Shown here: piece by piece, positions 52,439 through 61,622 of the stretch
Position numbering within the stretch: position 1 is the stretch's first letter
Layout: each line of letters opens with the position of its first letter
Origin: Rhizobium sp. CF080
GTDB lineage: Bacteria; Pseudomonadota; Alphaproteobacteria; Rhizobiales; Rhizobiaceae
NCBI RefSeq assembly: GCF_000282095.2
Contig: NZ_AKKC02000004.1
Location: 1,736,001 to 1,800,000, forward strand
DNA length: 64,000 bases
Direction: 5' to 3'
Made by a program: the position numbers and the translations under genes
The notes under the pieces: model-generated
Seen by the model: the letters and a program-made list of their open reading frames with translations, nothing else
Databases searched by the model: none
What the model was told of the DNA's origin: nothing

Positions 52439-53674
52439 TTAATGTTCGAACGGCGCTGCTCGATAGCGGTCGATCAGCAATCCTATCCGTTCCATAGCCG
52501 CCGTTGCGGCCGCATGATCCTGGGAGAAATTCAGCCTGATGCTGGAGGCGGTGTGGGGACTGAACTCGCTTCCCGGCGTCACAATCACCGTTGCCTGGTG
52601 GCGCAAGATCTTGACGAAGTCGATAGGCGATACCCGAAGCCGCGGCAGTTTGGCAAACATATAGCTTCCGGCTTGTGGTGTGCGTACTGCGACGTCTGCT
52701 CTCGCCCTGAAACGGGTAAGGAGATCATCGCGAATAGCCTGGTGAAGTTTGATACGCTCGCTCATCCAGCCATCAGGTTCAGAGAACCAAGTCTGGAGGA
52801 CCGCCTGGTTATATCCGGCAGCGCGAAGGGAGACGATCGCCTGGAGCCGCTCCATTCGTTCGATGACCGATGAGGGGCCGAAGGCGACGCCGAGACGGTA
52901 ACCACTCAACGACTCGGTTTTAGATGGCCCCATGATCGTGATGACGTTGTCGCGGCCGGTTCCGCCAACGGCGCGGAGGTGCTGGTATTCCGTGCCTTCG
53001 TACAAAAGGCGCGAGTAGAGTTGATCGACAATGACCATTGCGCCGTACCGGTCCGCAAGCGCCGCGATGGCATCGATTTCCTCCGTGGAATAGACCGCGC
53101 CGGTCGGATTGTTAGGATTGGAAAACACGAATACGCGGGCGCCATCGCGGAAGGCTGCCTCCAACTGGTTGAGATCGAGCCCCGCAGCCTTGTCAGTGCC
53201 AAGATAGTCGAGCTGAACCGGCAGCATTTCCGCTTCGAAAAATTCGACAAGCTTACGGTTTGCAAAATAGTCGGGCTGGACTATTGCAACCTTGTCGCCG
53301 GCGGCAACAGTCGCGGCGACAGACAGGAAAAGAGCGCCTTGCGTTCCGGGGGTAATGATCAGGTTGTCGGCAGCGTTGACCGGTGCGCCGGTAAAGCTCG
53401 TGAGCCTCACCGACAGAATTTCGCGGAGATCGGCAAGCCCACGATACACGGTGTAGGCTTGCTTGCCGCCGCTGTGCACACCGTCGCTGAACTCTTCGAA
53501 AGCACCAGGGGTCGGAAGGAATGCATCGACGTCGCCATGGGAGAAATCAACCGTTCGACCTTCGAGCTTTTCGCCAATCAACAACTCTTCGAAGGCGGGC
53601 GTCTTTTGCCGTACCTCCTGCCCGGGCGCATGCTCGGTCTTCAACTTTTCAAATTTTTCGAGTACCGTGGTCAT
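52439..53674 (-). CDS. PLP-dependent aminotransferase, class I/II
   Basis: A 411-residue fold-type I enzyme. Cofactor contacts: PGTQGALFL near 108, VFSNPNNPTGAVYS near 186, the Asp of MVIVDQLYSRLLYE, and the Schiff-base Lys in GPSKTESLSGYRLG near 255; a C-terminal Arg lies in SIRLNFSQ. It would move an amino group between an amino acid and a 2-oxo acid. GGAAGAGG precedes the ATG. It is the last gene of a seven-gene catabolic operon, 35 bp behind the ammonia-lyase. Specificity is not readable; aspartate/oxaloacetate fits the context. Confidence 0.9.
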   Translation of the reverse strand: MTTVLEKFEKLKTEHAPGQEVRQKTPAFEELLIGEKLEGRTVDFSHGDVDAFLPTPGAFEEFSDGVHSGGKQAYTVYRGLADLREILSVRLTSFTGAPVNAADNLIITPGTQGALFLSVAATVAAGDKVAIVQPDYFANRKLVEFFEAEMLPVQLDYLGTDKAAGLDLNQLEAAFRDGARVFVFSNPNNPTGAVYSTEEIDAIAALADRYGAMVIVDQLYSRLLYEGTEYQHLRAVGGTGRDNVITIMGPSKTESLSGYRLGVAFGPSSVIERMERLQAIVSLRAAGYNQAVLQTWFSEPDGWMSERIKLHQAIRDDLLTRFRARADVAVRTPQAGSYMFAKLPRLRVSPIDFVKILRHQATVIVTPGSEFSPHTASSIRLNFSQDHAAATAAMERIGLLIDRYRAAPFEH

Positions 53675-53709
53675 GCAAACCTCTTCCTGAAACTAGGATG
53701 AATAACGCA

Positions 53710-54678
53710 TTACATCGATAACATCGACGCAAAGACATGAGGATCAACGTTCCCGCCTGAAGCGATGACGGTAATCGTATCCGTGTCGATTCTGTTCTGG
53801 CGGGAAAGCGCTGCAGCGAGCGCGATCGCACCACCCGGTTCGACTACGATCTTCAGATGGTTGAAGGCTAGCCGTATGGCCCTGCGAACCTCGTCGTCGG
53901 AAACAACCAGACCGGGTCCGCACAATCTGTGCATAATTGGAAAGGTGACATTGCCGGGCTGCGGCGTCATGATCGCATCACAGATTGTGGGTGCATACCC
54001 AGGATTGGCAACGACCGACCCTTGCGCCAGCGAGCGGGTCGTGTCGTCGTAACATTCAGGCTCACAGGGGCGCGCGGTCCACCCAGTGCCTGAGGCTTCG
54101 AGCGCAAGCGCAGTTCCCGAGGTCAGCCCACCACCGCCGCACGGTACGAGAATTTGCGTGTCGGCGACACCGAGTGCCTTCAACTGCTCGACAAGTTCGA
54201 GCCCGATCGTGCCTTGCCCTGCGATCACGTTAGGCTCGTCGTAAGGGCGTATGAGTGTCAGGTCTCTGGCTCGGGCAATGTCCACGCCGATCGCGTCGCG
54301 ATCTTCCGTCCGCCGGTCATAGAGAACGACTTCGGCGCCATAGGCACGCGTGTTATCGACCTTCATCTTCGGGGCATCGGCTGGCATGACGATCACAGCA
54401 GGTATGGCGTGCATGCGGGCGGCGAGTGCTACGCCTTGTGCGTGATTGCCGGACGAATATGCAATAACCCCGCGGTCGCGAATATCATTGGGAAGAGCGG
54501 AGATTGCCGACCAGGCCCCGCGAAACTTGAAAGATCCAGTTTTCTGCAGGCATTCGGCTTTGACAAGGATGCGCCGCCCGGCAACGTCGTCCATCAGCGG
54601 GGAATTCAGAAGCGGCGTTCGGAGCGCATTTTCGTTTATGCGGCGCGCTGCGGCCTCGATATCGATCGTTGTGCTCAT
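53710..54678 (-). CDS. Threonine dehydratase-like / hydroxyaspartate ammonia-lyase
   Basis: A 322-residue fold-type II PLP enzyme. Schiff-base Lys in TGSFKFRGAWSA near residue 51, SSGNHAQGVALAAR near 74, phosphate loop PCGGGGLTSG near 172 and the Ser/Cys-type ending VIASGGNVDPHVF. It lacks the ACT regulatory domain, as do serine racemase/threo-hydroxyaspartate ammonia-lyases and catabolic dehydratases. It would release ammonia from a hydroxy amino acid. Between aspartate dehydrogenase and aminotransferase genes, a hydroxyaspartate or serine/threonine substrate is plausible. Confidence 0.88.
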   Translation of the reverse strand: MSTTIDIEAAARRINENALRTPLLNSPLMDDVAGRRILVKAECLQKTGSFKFRGAWSAISALPNDIRDRGVIAYSSGNHAQGVALAARMHAIPAVIVMPADAPKMKVDNTRAYGAEVVLYDRRTEDRDAIGVDIARARDLTLIRPYDEPNVIAGQGTIGLELVEQLKALGVADTQILVPCGGGGLTSGTALALEASGTGWTARPCEPECYDDTTRSLAQGSVVANPGYAPTICDAIMTPQPGNVTFPIMHRLCGPGLVVSDDEVRRAIRLAFNHLKIVVEPGGAIALAAALSRQNRIDTDTITVIASGGNVDPHVFASMLSM

Positions 54679-54716
54679 GCCTAAACTGCCCTTCGATTGC
54701 CGTTGCCTCGCATTGG

Positions 54717-55490
54717 TCAGGCAATGCTTAATCCGCCACCGGCCAGAATACGGCGAATGGACCCCACTGCGGACCGTGGCGTGTAGGCACCGGTGACCCC
54801 GCCGAGCGAACGGGAAGACACTTGGATATCCCAGGAAAAGCCCCTGCCCCCGACTACCAGACGGTGCAGCATGTCTTCCTGCCCGGGAGCGGCTACGACG
54901 CGGCTGACAGTATTGTCGAAACCGATCCCAGCTAGCGCGATGGCGGCATGGACATTCACGTTGCGGGGAAAGCGGGCACAAACATCGCGCGTTGGACCTT
55001 CGAAGATCACACCCTCTGCATCCTTGTCGATCCCAAGGCTTTTGCCACTTTTGGTCGTAGTCACCGTCACACGATCGATCACGTCACGACCATCTGCAAG
55101 TCCATCTAGCGCAAGGATCGCGCCGTGGGGAACGTGTTGTCTATGCCCCGACCTTTGGCAAGCAGCTTGGATCGCCGCCTCGGTCGTCGGGTCGGCAAGC
55201 GCGGTGCAACTGAAGCCGCAGACATCGCTGGAGCGGAGCGCAGCTGGCGCCACACGAGCCAGGATATCCGGCATTGCCGCCTCGATGACAAGGTCCACAG
55301 ATCGCTCCAGCGCTTCTTCCGTGTCGGTGAGAATGGCTGGGCCCAAATCGCGCAGGTCCACATGTCTGCTTGGATTGGAAATCAGTATATAGTCGATCTC
55401 CGCAAGGCGCGATGTCATCAGATCGTGGAGGATCGCCCTGCCGATCGTTCCCGCGCCAATAATTCCAACTTTGCGCGCTTTCGCCATCAT
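54717..55490 (-). CDS. Aspartate dehydrogenase (NadX/AspDH family)
   Basis: A 257-residue NAD(P)-dependent dehydrogenase. Rossmann motif VGIIGAGTIGRAI at 8-20, VIEAAMPDILARVAP, and the AspDH signature FPRNVNVHAAIALAGIG with the catalytic His. It would oxidise L-aspartate to oxaloacetate (via iminoaspartate) and ammonia; related enzymes feed NAD synthesis, but there are no nadA/nadC genes here. AGGAGGG sits before ATG 55488-55490, and a longer extension has no such site. In this operon it probably disposes of released aspartate. Confidence 0.85.
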   Translation of the reverse strand: MMAKARKVGIIGAGTIGRAILHDLMTSRLAEIDYILISNPSRHVDLRDLGPAILTDTEEALERSVDLVIEAAMPDILARVAPAALRSSDVCGFSCTALADPTTEAAIQAACQRSGHRQHVPHGAILALDGLADGRDVIDRVTVTTTKSGKSLGIDKDAEGVIFEGPTRDVCARFPRNVNVHAAIALAGIGFDNTVSRVVAAPGQEDMLHRLVVGGRGFSWDIQVSSRSLGGVTGAYTPRSAVGSIRRILAGGGLSIA

Positions 55491-55560
55491 GGTGCCCTCC
55501 TGCTGTTTCAAGCTGGCTGTCGCGAGACCTGCCTGCCGGGCCTTGCCTGTTTGTTTCCGT

Positions 55561-57261
55561 TTACTCGGCGCTCTTGATCTGTGCGGGGTAATGTTTTTCG
55601 AGATACGCACGGGAGAAAAGCCCATCGAGAAGATCGTCATGGACCGCGGCGGGCGTACGCTCGGCGGGATCGCCATATCCGCCGGCGCCAGCCGTTTGCA
55701 TGACGACGGTCTGGTCGGGTGCCACAGGCACTTTGGGGATCTTGTTCGGCAGGCGCGTCATGCTTCCATCGTCGCCCGAGATCGCGAAGCTGCCCATCTC
55801 CCCGGGCTGACCACCAAACAAACCCCATGGGCGGTTATTAAAGCGCTCGCCAGTCCCCCCGAATGTGCAGGATTGACCAAGCGGCCTGACGATGCGACGC
55901 AGCCCACAGCCGCCGCGCTGACGACCTGCGCCACCGGAATTCTCCACCACCGAATACTCCTCGACAAACAGCGGAAATTCTCTTTCGAGCGCTTCGACGG
56001 GCGTATTGGCGGTATTGGTAGTGTGAACTTGGACAGCGTCCTTTCCGTCCTTTTCCGGGCGAGCGCCGAAGCCGCCTCCCATCGTTTCGAAAAAGTAAAA
56101 CGGCTTGCCGGTGCGATGGTCGGTACCGTAAAAATAGATACCGGTATTGGCACCGTTTGAGGCGGCGACCACCCGGTCGGGCAGTGCCTGAGCCAGGGCT
56201 CCGATCATGATATCCACCACACGCTGTGCAGTCGTAGAGCGATTTGTCACGGAGGCCGGAAACTCCGCCCTGACGATTGACCCCTTTGGCGCTACGACGT
56301 CGACCGTTGCAAACAGGCCATGATTGCTGGGGATGTGCGGGTCCAGGACACACTTCAATACATAGATGACGGTTGCGACAGTATCCGCCCAGGGGGAGTT
56401 GATATTTCCTGCGGTCTGGGGGGCAGATCCCTCGAAATCGACGGTGAGGCGATCCGCGCTTTTGATGATCCGGACTGCAACGGGGATGTTCTCATTCCCC
56501 AGCCCGTCGTCATCGATAATGTCAGAAAAGGCATATTCGCCTTGCGGAATGCTCGCGATCGCCCTCTCCATCCGCTTTTTGGTCCGGGCGATGATCTCAT
56601 CGAAGGCAGCGGCAACGTAAGGCCCACCATAACGGCGGCACATCTCCTGCATGCGCTTGACGCCGAGTGCTACCGCCGCAAACTGAGCATTATAGTCGCC
56701 CTTGCGCTCTTCCGACCGCCGCACGTTCAACAGCAGGAGGTCGAACAGCTCCTGGTTCACCATCCCTTCCGAGAAAAGGCGGATCATTGGAATCCGCAAG
56801 CCCTCCTGAAAGATCTCGGTCAACCCGGCGGCCGACCCACCAACACTCGCGCCGCCGATATCGGCGTGATGTGCGGTCGAACTGCTGAAACCGATCAGTT
56901 GCCCGTCGAAAAAGATGGGCGCGGATATGCAGATGTCGGGCAAATGGGTGCCGGATGCGGCGTAGGGATCGTTTGCGACGAAAACATCGCCCTCGTGGAT
57001 GTCGGTGCCATATTTCTCGACGACCTTGGCCACCGTGCCGGACATCGCACCCACATGGAGCGGCAGGGATTTCTGGGCTTGCATGACGAGGCGGCCGCTA
57101 CTGTCGAACAAGGCGGTAGAATGGTCGTGGCGCTCTTTGATATTCGTGGAAAACGCACTCTTCTGCAGGGCGACAAAGGTCTCGTCCGCCACCGAGCGCA
57201 ACGCGTTCGAGAGGATTTCCAGCGTGATCGGGTCGTGAAGCACGGTCGCGGTCTCAGACAT
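55561..57261 (-). CDS. hyuB: Hydantoinase B / oxoprolinase family protein (copy 2)
   Basis: A 566-residue HyuB subunit of normal length. Signatures: FVANDPYAASGTHLPDICI near 92, TAHHADIGGASVGG near 125, FETMGGGFGARPEKDGKD near 400, and the C-terminal TAGAGGYGDPAERTP. The ATG at 57259-57261 overlaps the hyuA stop by 8 bases, so the two subunits are co-translated. Sequence identity to the copy at 3916 appears modest, so the two pairs are unlikely to be recent duplicates and may use different substrates. Confidence 0.9.
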   Translation of the reverse strand: MSETATVLHDPITLEILSNALRSVADETFVALQKSAFSTNIKERHDHSTALFDSSGRLVMQAQKSLPLHVGAMSGTVAKVVEKYGTDIHEGDVFVANDPYAASGTHLPDICISAPIFFDGQLIGFSSSTAHHADIGGASVGGSAAGLTEIFQEGLRIPMIRLFSEGMVNQELFDLLLLNVRRSEERKGDYNAQFAAVALGVKRMQEMCRRYGGPYVAAAFDEIIARTKKRMERAIASIPQGEYAFSDIIDDDGLGNENIPVAVRIIKSADRLTVDFEGSAPQTAGNINSPWADTVATVIYVLKCVLDPHIPSNHGLFATVDVVAPKGSIVRAEFPASVTNRSTTAQRVVDIMIGALAQALPDRVVAASNGANTGIYFYGTDHRTGKPFYFFETMGGGFGARPEKDGKDAVQVHTTNTANTPVEALEREFPLFVEEYSVVENSGGAGRQRGGCGLRRIVRPLGQSCTFGGTGERFNNRPWGLFGGQPGEMGSFAISGDDGSMTRLPNKIPKVPVAPDQTVVMQTAGAGGYGDPAERTPAAVHDDLLDGLFSRAYLEKHYPAQIKSAE

Positions 57262-59317
57262 ATTGGGAAACCTCGATGAGGATATTGCGGAAAGTGTCGA
57301 CATGGGCAATATCGCCCGGGAAAATAACCGTGGTGGCATCCATCTGGTCGATAACTGCTGGCCCTTCGATCAGGTCTCCGGGCTCAAGCTCATCGCGTCG
57401 GAAGGCAGGCGTCTTCACTGTTTTGGCGACACCGAAACATACCTCGCGGAACTGCTTTGCCTGAGGGCGGCGTTCGGAGGCAATTACCTGCATCGGCGAT
57501 CTTGCCACGCCCAGAGGGGCGTGTGCGGTGGCCCGGACGTTGACGATTTCGACGGAGCCTTGGCGATCTGCAAACCCATACGCTCGGTGATGTGCTGCGA
57601 AGAAACGCTCCCTGAGCTCATCCATGGAGACGATGTCGGGCGGCGCGCCAGTACGTGACTGACCGAGTATGACATTCAGTTCATAGTTCTGACCACGAAA
57701 GCGGGCGTCGACGCTGATATCAATGCTTCGATGCGATGCCTCGATCTGCTCGCGTTCAAACCAGTCGTCGCAGGCTTGGAGCAATCCCTGCACAGTGGCG
57801 GTGATTGTATCGCGGGCATCATCCTCGCAGACGATCAGGCTGCTCACGACAAAGCTCTCCTGAAGTTTGGCGTCGGTCAACCCTTGGGCGCAGACAATAC
57901 CTGGTGCTAGCGGAACGATAATTTCACCGATACCGAGCGCAACAGCCACATCGCGGGCGTGAAGTGCCCCGGCTCCGCCAAAGGGCATCAACGCGAAATC
58001 CCGCGGATCGTGGCCACGTTCAACCGACATCGTGCGGATGGCGCGGACCATGTTGCCAGTCATGATTTCGAGAATGCCCAGAGCGGTGGCCTCAATCGAC
58101 TTGCCCATGGGGTCGGCAACCGACTTCAGGGCCTTCTCGGCGAGTTCGCGGCTGAGCGTCATCTCACCATCGATCAGGGTCGACGGCAGGCGGCCAAGCA
58201 CTAGATTGGCATCTGATACCGTCGGCAGGGTCCCGCCACGTCGATAGCAGGCGGGACCGGGTACAGCGCCGGCGCTTTGCGGGCCGACCTTAAACAGGCC
58301 GTCGGTATCGAACCACGCGATCGAGCCGCCGCCCGCGCCGACCGTTGCAATATCGATCATCGGCAACCGGATCGGGAAACCATCGACGTCTCGCCCACTG
58401 GAGAGTTCAGCGACATTGTCGCGAATAAGCGCCACGTCAGCGCTTGTGCCGCCGATGTCGAGCGTAATCACCTCGGAGCGCCCGGCTTCCTTTGCGATCT
58501 CGATCGCACCGACGATGCCGGCTGCAGGCCCCGACAAAGCCATCCGCGCCGGAAACGCGCGCGCTGTTGCCAGCGACATCAATCCGCCGCTGGACTGGTT
58601 GATACCAACCTTGGCGTTGGGGACGGCTTTGCCCAGTGTTTCGATCAGGGTCGTGATGTAGACATCAAGGCGAGGCTGAAGATAGGCATTGACGACAGTC
58701 GTGGTGAACCGCTCGAATTCACGAAACTCCGGCTGAACCTCGCTCGACAGCGATATCGCAACATCCGGGAGCGCTGCACGGATTGCCTCTCCGACCTCTT
58801 TTTCATGTTCGGGTCTGATGTAGGAGAAGAGCAAACACACGGCGACGGCAGGAAGCTTTTCGGCGCGAATTGCGTCGATGACCGCGCTTAGATCGCTGGC
58901 ATCAACGGGTTTGCGCACGCTTCCGTCTGCCATGATGCGCTCGTTGATTTCGAAACGATGGCGCCGGGGAACGAGGGGCGCCGGCTGGTCGAGATGGAAG
59001 TCGAAAATGGCCGGCCTTGTCTGCCGCCCGATTTCCAGAACATCGCGGAAGCCCTTCGTCGTGACGAGCGCAACCGGGGCTCCTCGCCGTTGAATAAGTG
59101 CGTTTGTTGCAACGGTACTGCCATGGCAAAGTCGCGAGACGTCCTTAAGATCAATGCCGTGGGCCCGGCTCAGTTCGCCAAGTCCGTCGATGATCGCCTT
59201 TGCCGGATCATCGGGCGTGGAAGGGCGCTTCCAGTAGCGGTTCTCACCGCTCATAGCGTTGAAGGCAAAGAAATCCGTGAACGTGCCGCCGACATCGACA
59301 CCGATAATCCAGTTCAA
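57254..59317 (-). CDS. hyuA: Hydantoinase A / oxoprolinase family protein (copy 2)
   Basis: A 687-residue HyuA subunit with VDVGGTFTDFFAF at 6-18, ALSGPAAGIVGA near 257, ITLDIGGTSADVALI near 277 and the C-terminal GPAVIDQMDATTVIFPGDIA. The start is a TTG with AAGGGGATC upstream. With HyuB it would hydrolyse a cyclic amide using ATP. Placed between a sugar kinase and aspartate dehydrogenase, the likeliest job is opening a lactam or hydantoin-like form of the amino-acid part of the imported compound. This is inference from neighbours. Confidence 0.9.
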   Translation of the reverse strand: MNWIIGVDVGGTFTDFFAFNAMSGENRYWKRPSTPDDPAKAIIDGLGELSRAHGIDLKDVSRLCHGSTVATNALIQRRGAPVALVTTKGFRDVLEIGRQTRPAIFDFHLDQPAPLVPRRHRFEINERIMADGSVRKPVDASDLSAVIDAIRAEKLPAVAVCLLFSYIRPEHEKEVGEAIRAALPDVAISLSSEVQPEFREFERFTTTVVNAYLQPRLDVYITTLIETLGKAVPNAKVGINQSSGGLMSLATARAFPARMALSGPAAGIVGAIEIAKEAGRSEVITLDIGGTSADVALIRDNVAELSSGRDVDGFPIRLPMIDIATVGAGGGSIAWFDTDGLFKVGPQSAGAVPGPACYRRGGTLPTVSDANLVLGRLPSTLIDGEMTLSRELAEKALKSVADPMGKSIEATALGILEIMTGNMVRAIRTMSVERGHDPRDFALMPFGGAGALHARDVAVALGIGEIIVPLAPGIVCAQGLTDAKLQESFVVSSLIVCEDDARDTITATVQGLLQACDDWFEREQIEASHRSIDISVDARFRGQNYELNVILGQSRTGAPPDIVSMDELRERFFAAHHRAYGFADRQGSVEIVNVRATAHAPLGVARSPMQVIASERRPQAKQFREVCFGVAKTVKTPAFRRDELEPGDLIEGPAVIDQMDATTVIFPGDIAHVDTFRNILIEVSQYV

Positions 59318-59421
59318 GCAAGATCCCCTTTTATCGAGCCCGGGCCGCCTAGTTCAGCGTTACTCCGGGTGTGAGTATTGATATATACGCCGGCCGCGCC
59401 TTTTCAGAGACCGACGCCCTG

Positions 59422-60300
59422 TCAGGTGCGGGCGGCTGCACGCCTGGGCGGCAGGTCATCCGGGAGAACCGAGAAGGGTCGGCCATGGCCAAAACCGCCC
59501 ATGACCGCGCAAGCTGCAGCAGCATTGACGGCACCAGCCTCGAGCGCGCGTGTGAGGTCGGACGATTTGGACCATTCCACCAGGAAGCCGGCGACGAAAC
59601 CGTCACCTGCACCGAGCGTGTCCACGACCCTAGCGGGCTTCACGCCAAAGGAACAAAGCCGTCCCTCGTGAAGCGCAAGAGAACCTTCGCTCCCGCGCGT
59701 CCCGACCACGGTCCGGCATCCAGCTTGCGCCCAGCTTTTAAGCACTCCCTCGCACTCGTCGAGTGCAAGCTCGCTCAAGGACAGAAAAGCAATATCGATC
59801 TTGTCCGCCAGATGATCCCGATGAGTATCCGTCCAACGATTGGAAAAGTCGTAGGAAAGCATCGTGGCGTTCTCCGCGAGCGTCTCGATACGATCATCGA
59901 GACCGCTGAAGATGCTCGTGTGCACGATGTCGAAGGACCTCATGTAAAGGTAGTCGTCGTCCATCAGCGTAAAGTCTTCCCGCACGCCCGGACGGGAGCC
60001 TAGAAATCGGCGGTCTCCCTGGTCATGGCCGATAAGAGCGCAGGCATTGGCGCCCTCGGCTCTGCGGCAATGGGACAGGTCAACGCCTTCTTCTTTTAAG
60101 GCGTCATAGATCAGCGAGCCGTATTGATCGCGGGAAAGACATCCAACATAGCCTGCGGAAACACCGAGTTTGGCGGCCATCGCGGCGACGTTAACCGAGT
60201 TTCCGCCTGGAAACATCCAACCCTTGTCGACATAGACGTCGACGGTGTTGTCGCCTATTCCAAGAAGTGACGGCTCGCGATCCCACATGAAAGTACCCAT
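59422..60300 (-). CDS. PfkB-family sugar kinase (fructoselysine 6-kinase-like)
   Basis: A 292-residue ribokinase-type kinase. Substrate site GWMFPGGNSVNVAAMAAKLG near 30, ATP/anion-hole motif DTLGAGDGFVAGFL near 233 with the catalytic Asp. It resembles FrlD, which phosphorylates C6 of fructosyl-amino acids. ATG 60298-60300 is used; ATG 60288 is possible. It follows the SIS deglycase gene after a 158-bp gap containing two strong hairpins. Kinase plus SIS deglycase is the core of Amadori-compound catabolism. Confidence 0.85.
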   Translation of the reverse strand: MGTFMWDREPSLLGIGDNTVDVYVDKGWMFPGGNSVNVAAMAAKLGVSAGYVGCLSRDQYGSLIYDALKEEGVDLSHCRRAEGANACALIGHDQGDRRFLGSRPGVREDFTLMDDDYLYMRSFDIVHTSIFSGLDDRIETLAENATMLSYDFSNRWTDTHRDHLADKIDIAFLSLSELALDECEGVLKSWAQAGCRTVVGTRGSEGSLALHEGRLCSFGVKPARVVDTLGAGDGFVAGFLVEWSKSSDLTRALEAGAVNAAAACAVMGGFGHGRPFSVLPDDLPPRRAAART

Positions 60301-60327
60301 TTTCTACGGTCGCCTCGGTGGCTTTCG

Positions 60328-60389
60328 GACCAGCCCCAGAGATCGTGGGGCTGGTCAGTTTCGCATCGCTCACGAAGACCGAGCGATGC
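60328..60389 (-). promoter_or_regulatory. Twin intercistronic hairpins between deglycase and kinase genes
   Basis: Stem 1: GACCAGCCCCA (60328-60338) with TGGGGCTGGTC (60346-60356), 11 bp. Stem 2: GCATCGCTC (60363-60371) with GAGCGATGC (60381-60389), 9 bp. Neither has a U-run on the transcribed strand. They probably protect the upstream cistron's mRNA or lower downstream expression. Confidence 0.55.
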
Positions 60390-60458
60390 GTGCGGTCCGG
60401 GAAGACACTTTTTAGAGAAGCTGTGTCGATCAACGAGAGAACACAACCCTATGGTCAA

Positions 60459-61442
60459 TCAGTATTCCATCTTCCACATGTATCGGCGAACCGTAAGCGG
60501 GTGGCCGCGACGCTCCGCCAGCTCCACCGCATAGATGCGCATCAGCGGCTGGAACACCAACGGCGTGATGTATTCGGCAACCTCGGGCGCGACGCCGTGC
60601 ATGTCGATCTTGGCGGCATCCAGCACGAGCAGATTCTTGGAGTATTTCTCGGCAAACTTCTGTGCCCGTGTGTCCATCTCGCGGGTCGGACCAAGGCCGA
60701 CAAGAAGTAAGATTGGCGTATCGAAGTCGGTGATTTCGAAGGGACCGTGGAAGTATTCGCCGGAATGGATTGCCTGGGAGTTGATCCATTGCATCTCCTG
60801 GAGAATGCAGATGGAGAAGGAATAGGCGACACCCCAGTTCGAACCCGACGCCATCGTGTAGATCGTCGGTTCGCGCTTGTTGCGCTCACCCCATTCGCGG
60901 GCATCCTCCGCATGAACTTTCTGGGCGGAGGCTGCGATATCTCCGACCTTTTCCAGCGCCGACAGAAGTGCAGCCGCCTTTGGCGAATTTTCGCGAGCGT
61001 TCACGATACCGAATGCGATTCGCAGGATGATACCGGACGGTGCGTCCTGGTTGCCGATCAGCGGCGTCGAGACATAGGGAACCGTGGAATCGGAGACCTG
61101 CCCGAGCTCAGACTCGGGTTTCGTGGTCAGTCCGATGGTGAAGGCGCCCTTCTTCTTTGCGAAAGCAGCGGCTGCTACCGTTTCGGGGGTGTTGCCGGAG
61201 CTCGAGCAAAGGATGACGACGCTTCCTTCGCCGAGATGAACCGGATCGCGAGCAATGAACTCGGCCGAGTTGAAAGTCTCAGCAAAAATAGTCGAGGAAT
61301 TTCGATCAACCGCATATTTCGGCAGATGCATCTGGGCAAACGATCCGCCACAGGCGACGAAGTAGATGGTCGAAACCGATTTCCGCTGCGCAACCGCTGC
61401 AAGCGCGCTCTGGATGGAGGATTCAATTTGGGATGGCTGCAT
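60459..61442 (-). CDS. SIS-domain deglycase (FrlB-like)
   Basis: A 327-residue protein with two SIS domains, the length of FrlB. Sugar-phosphate sites: YFVACGGSFAQMHLPKY near 27 and VILCSSSGNTPETVAAAAFA near 77; the second half has HSGEYFHGPFEITDFDTPIL, whose EYFHGPFE is typical of fructoselysine-6-phosphate deglycases. It would split a 6-phosphofructosyl-amino acid into glucose 6-phosphate and the free amino acid. ATG 61440-61442 has AGTAGG upstream. First gene of the operon, divergent from the GntR regulator. Confidence 0.87.
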   Translation of the reverse strand: MQPSQIESSIQSALAAVAQRKSVSTIYFVACGGSFAQMHLPKYAVDRNSSTIFAETFNSAEFIARDPVHLGEGSVVILCSSSGNTPETVAAAAFAKKKGAFTIGLTTKPESELGQVSDSTVPYVSTPLIGNQDAPSGIILRIAFGIVNARENSPKAAALLSALEKVGDIAASAQKVHAEDAREWGERNKREPTIYTMASGSNWGVAYSFSICILQEMQWINSQAIHSGEYFHGPFEITDFDTPILLLVGLGPTREMDTRAQKFAEKYSKNLLVLDAAKIDMHGVAPEVAEYITPLVFQPLMRIYAVELAERRGHPLTVRRYMWKMEY

Positions 61443-61490
61443 GGTTTGACCTACTCTCTGATGTGTCTGGATCATATGCGGTGTCATTTT

Positions 61491-61514
61491 GCTATACCAG
61501 ATAGCGGACCAGAT
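61491..61514. promoter_or_regulatory. Candidate operator of the GntR regulator
   Basis: Between the divergent deglycase and regulator genes: an inverted repeat GCTAT-N5-ATAGC (61491-61505) overlapping two direct ACCAGAT copies (61496-61502 and 61508-61514) 12 bp apart. Such a site between divergent promoters fits GntR/HutC-type repression. Confidence 0.45.
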
Positions 61515-61622
61515 CAAGGCATACTAGACCACATTTTTTGAGGATGCTCAGTTTCGTTGACTTTTGGTACTCCTGGCGCCATTATAATTGGAACACTTCA
61601 GTCAGAACCGGTGGGATACAAA

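Noticed and set aside
56320-57279. 319-residue plus-strand frame opposite the second hyuB
   Set aside because: Antisense shadow of a conserved gene.
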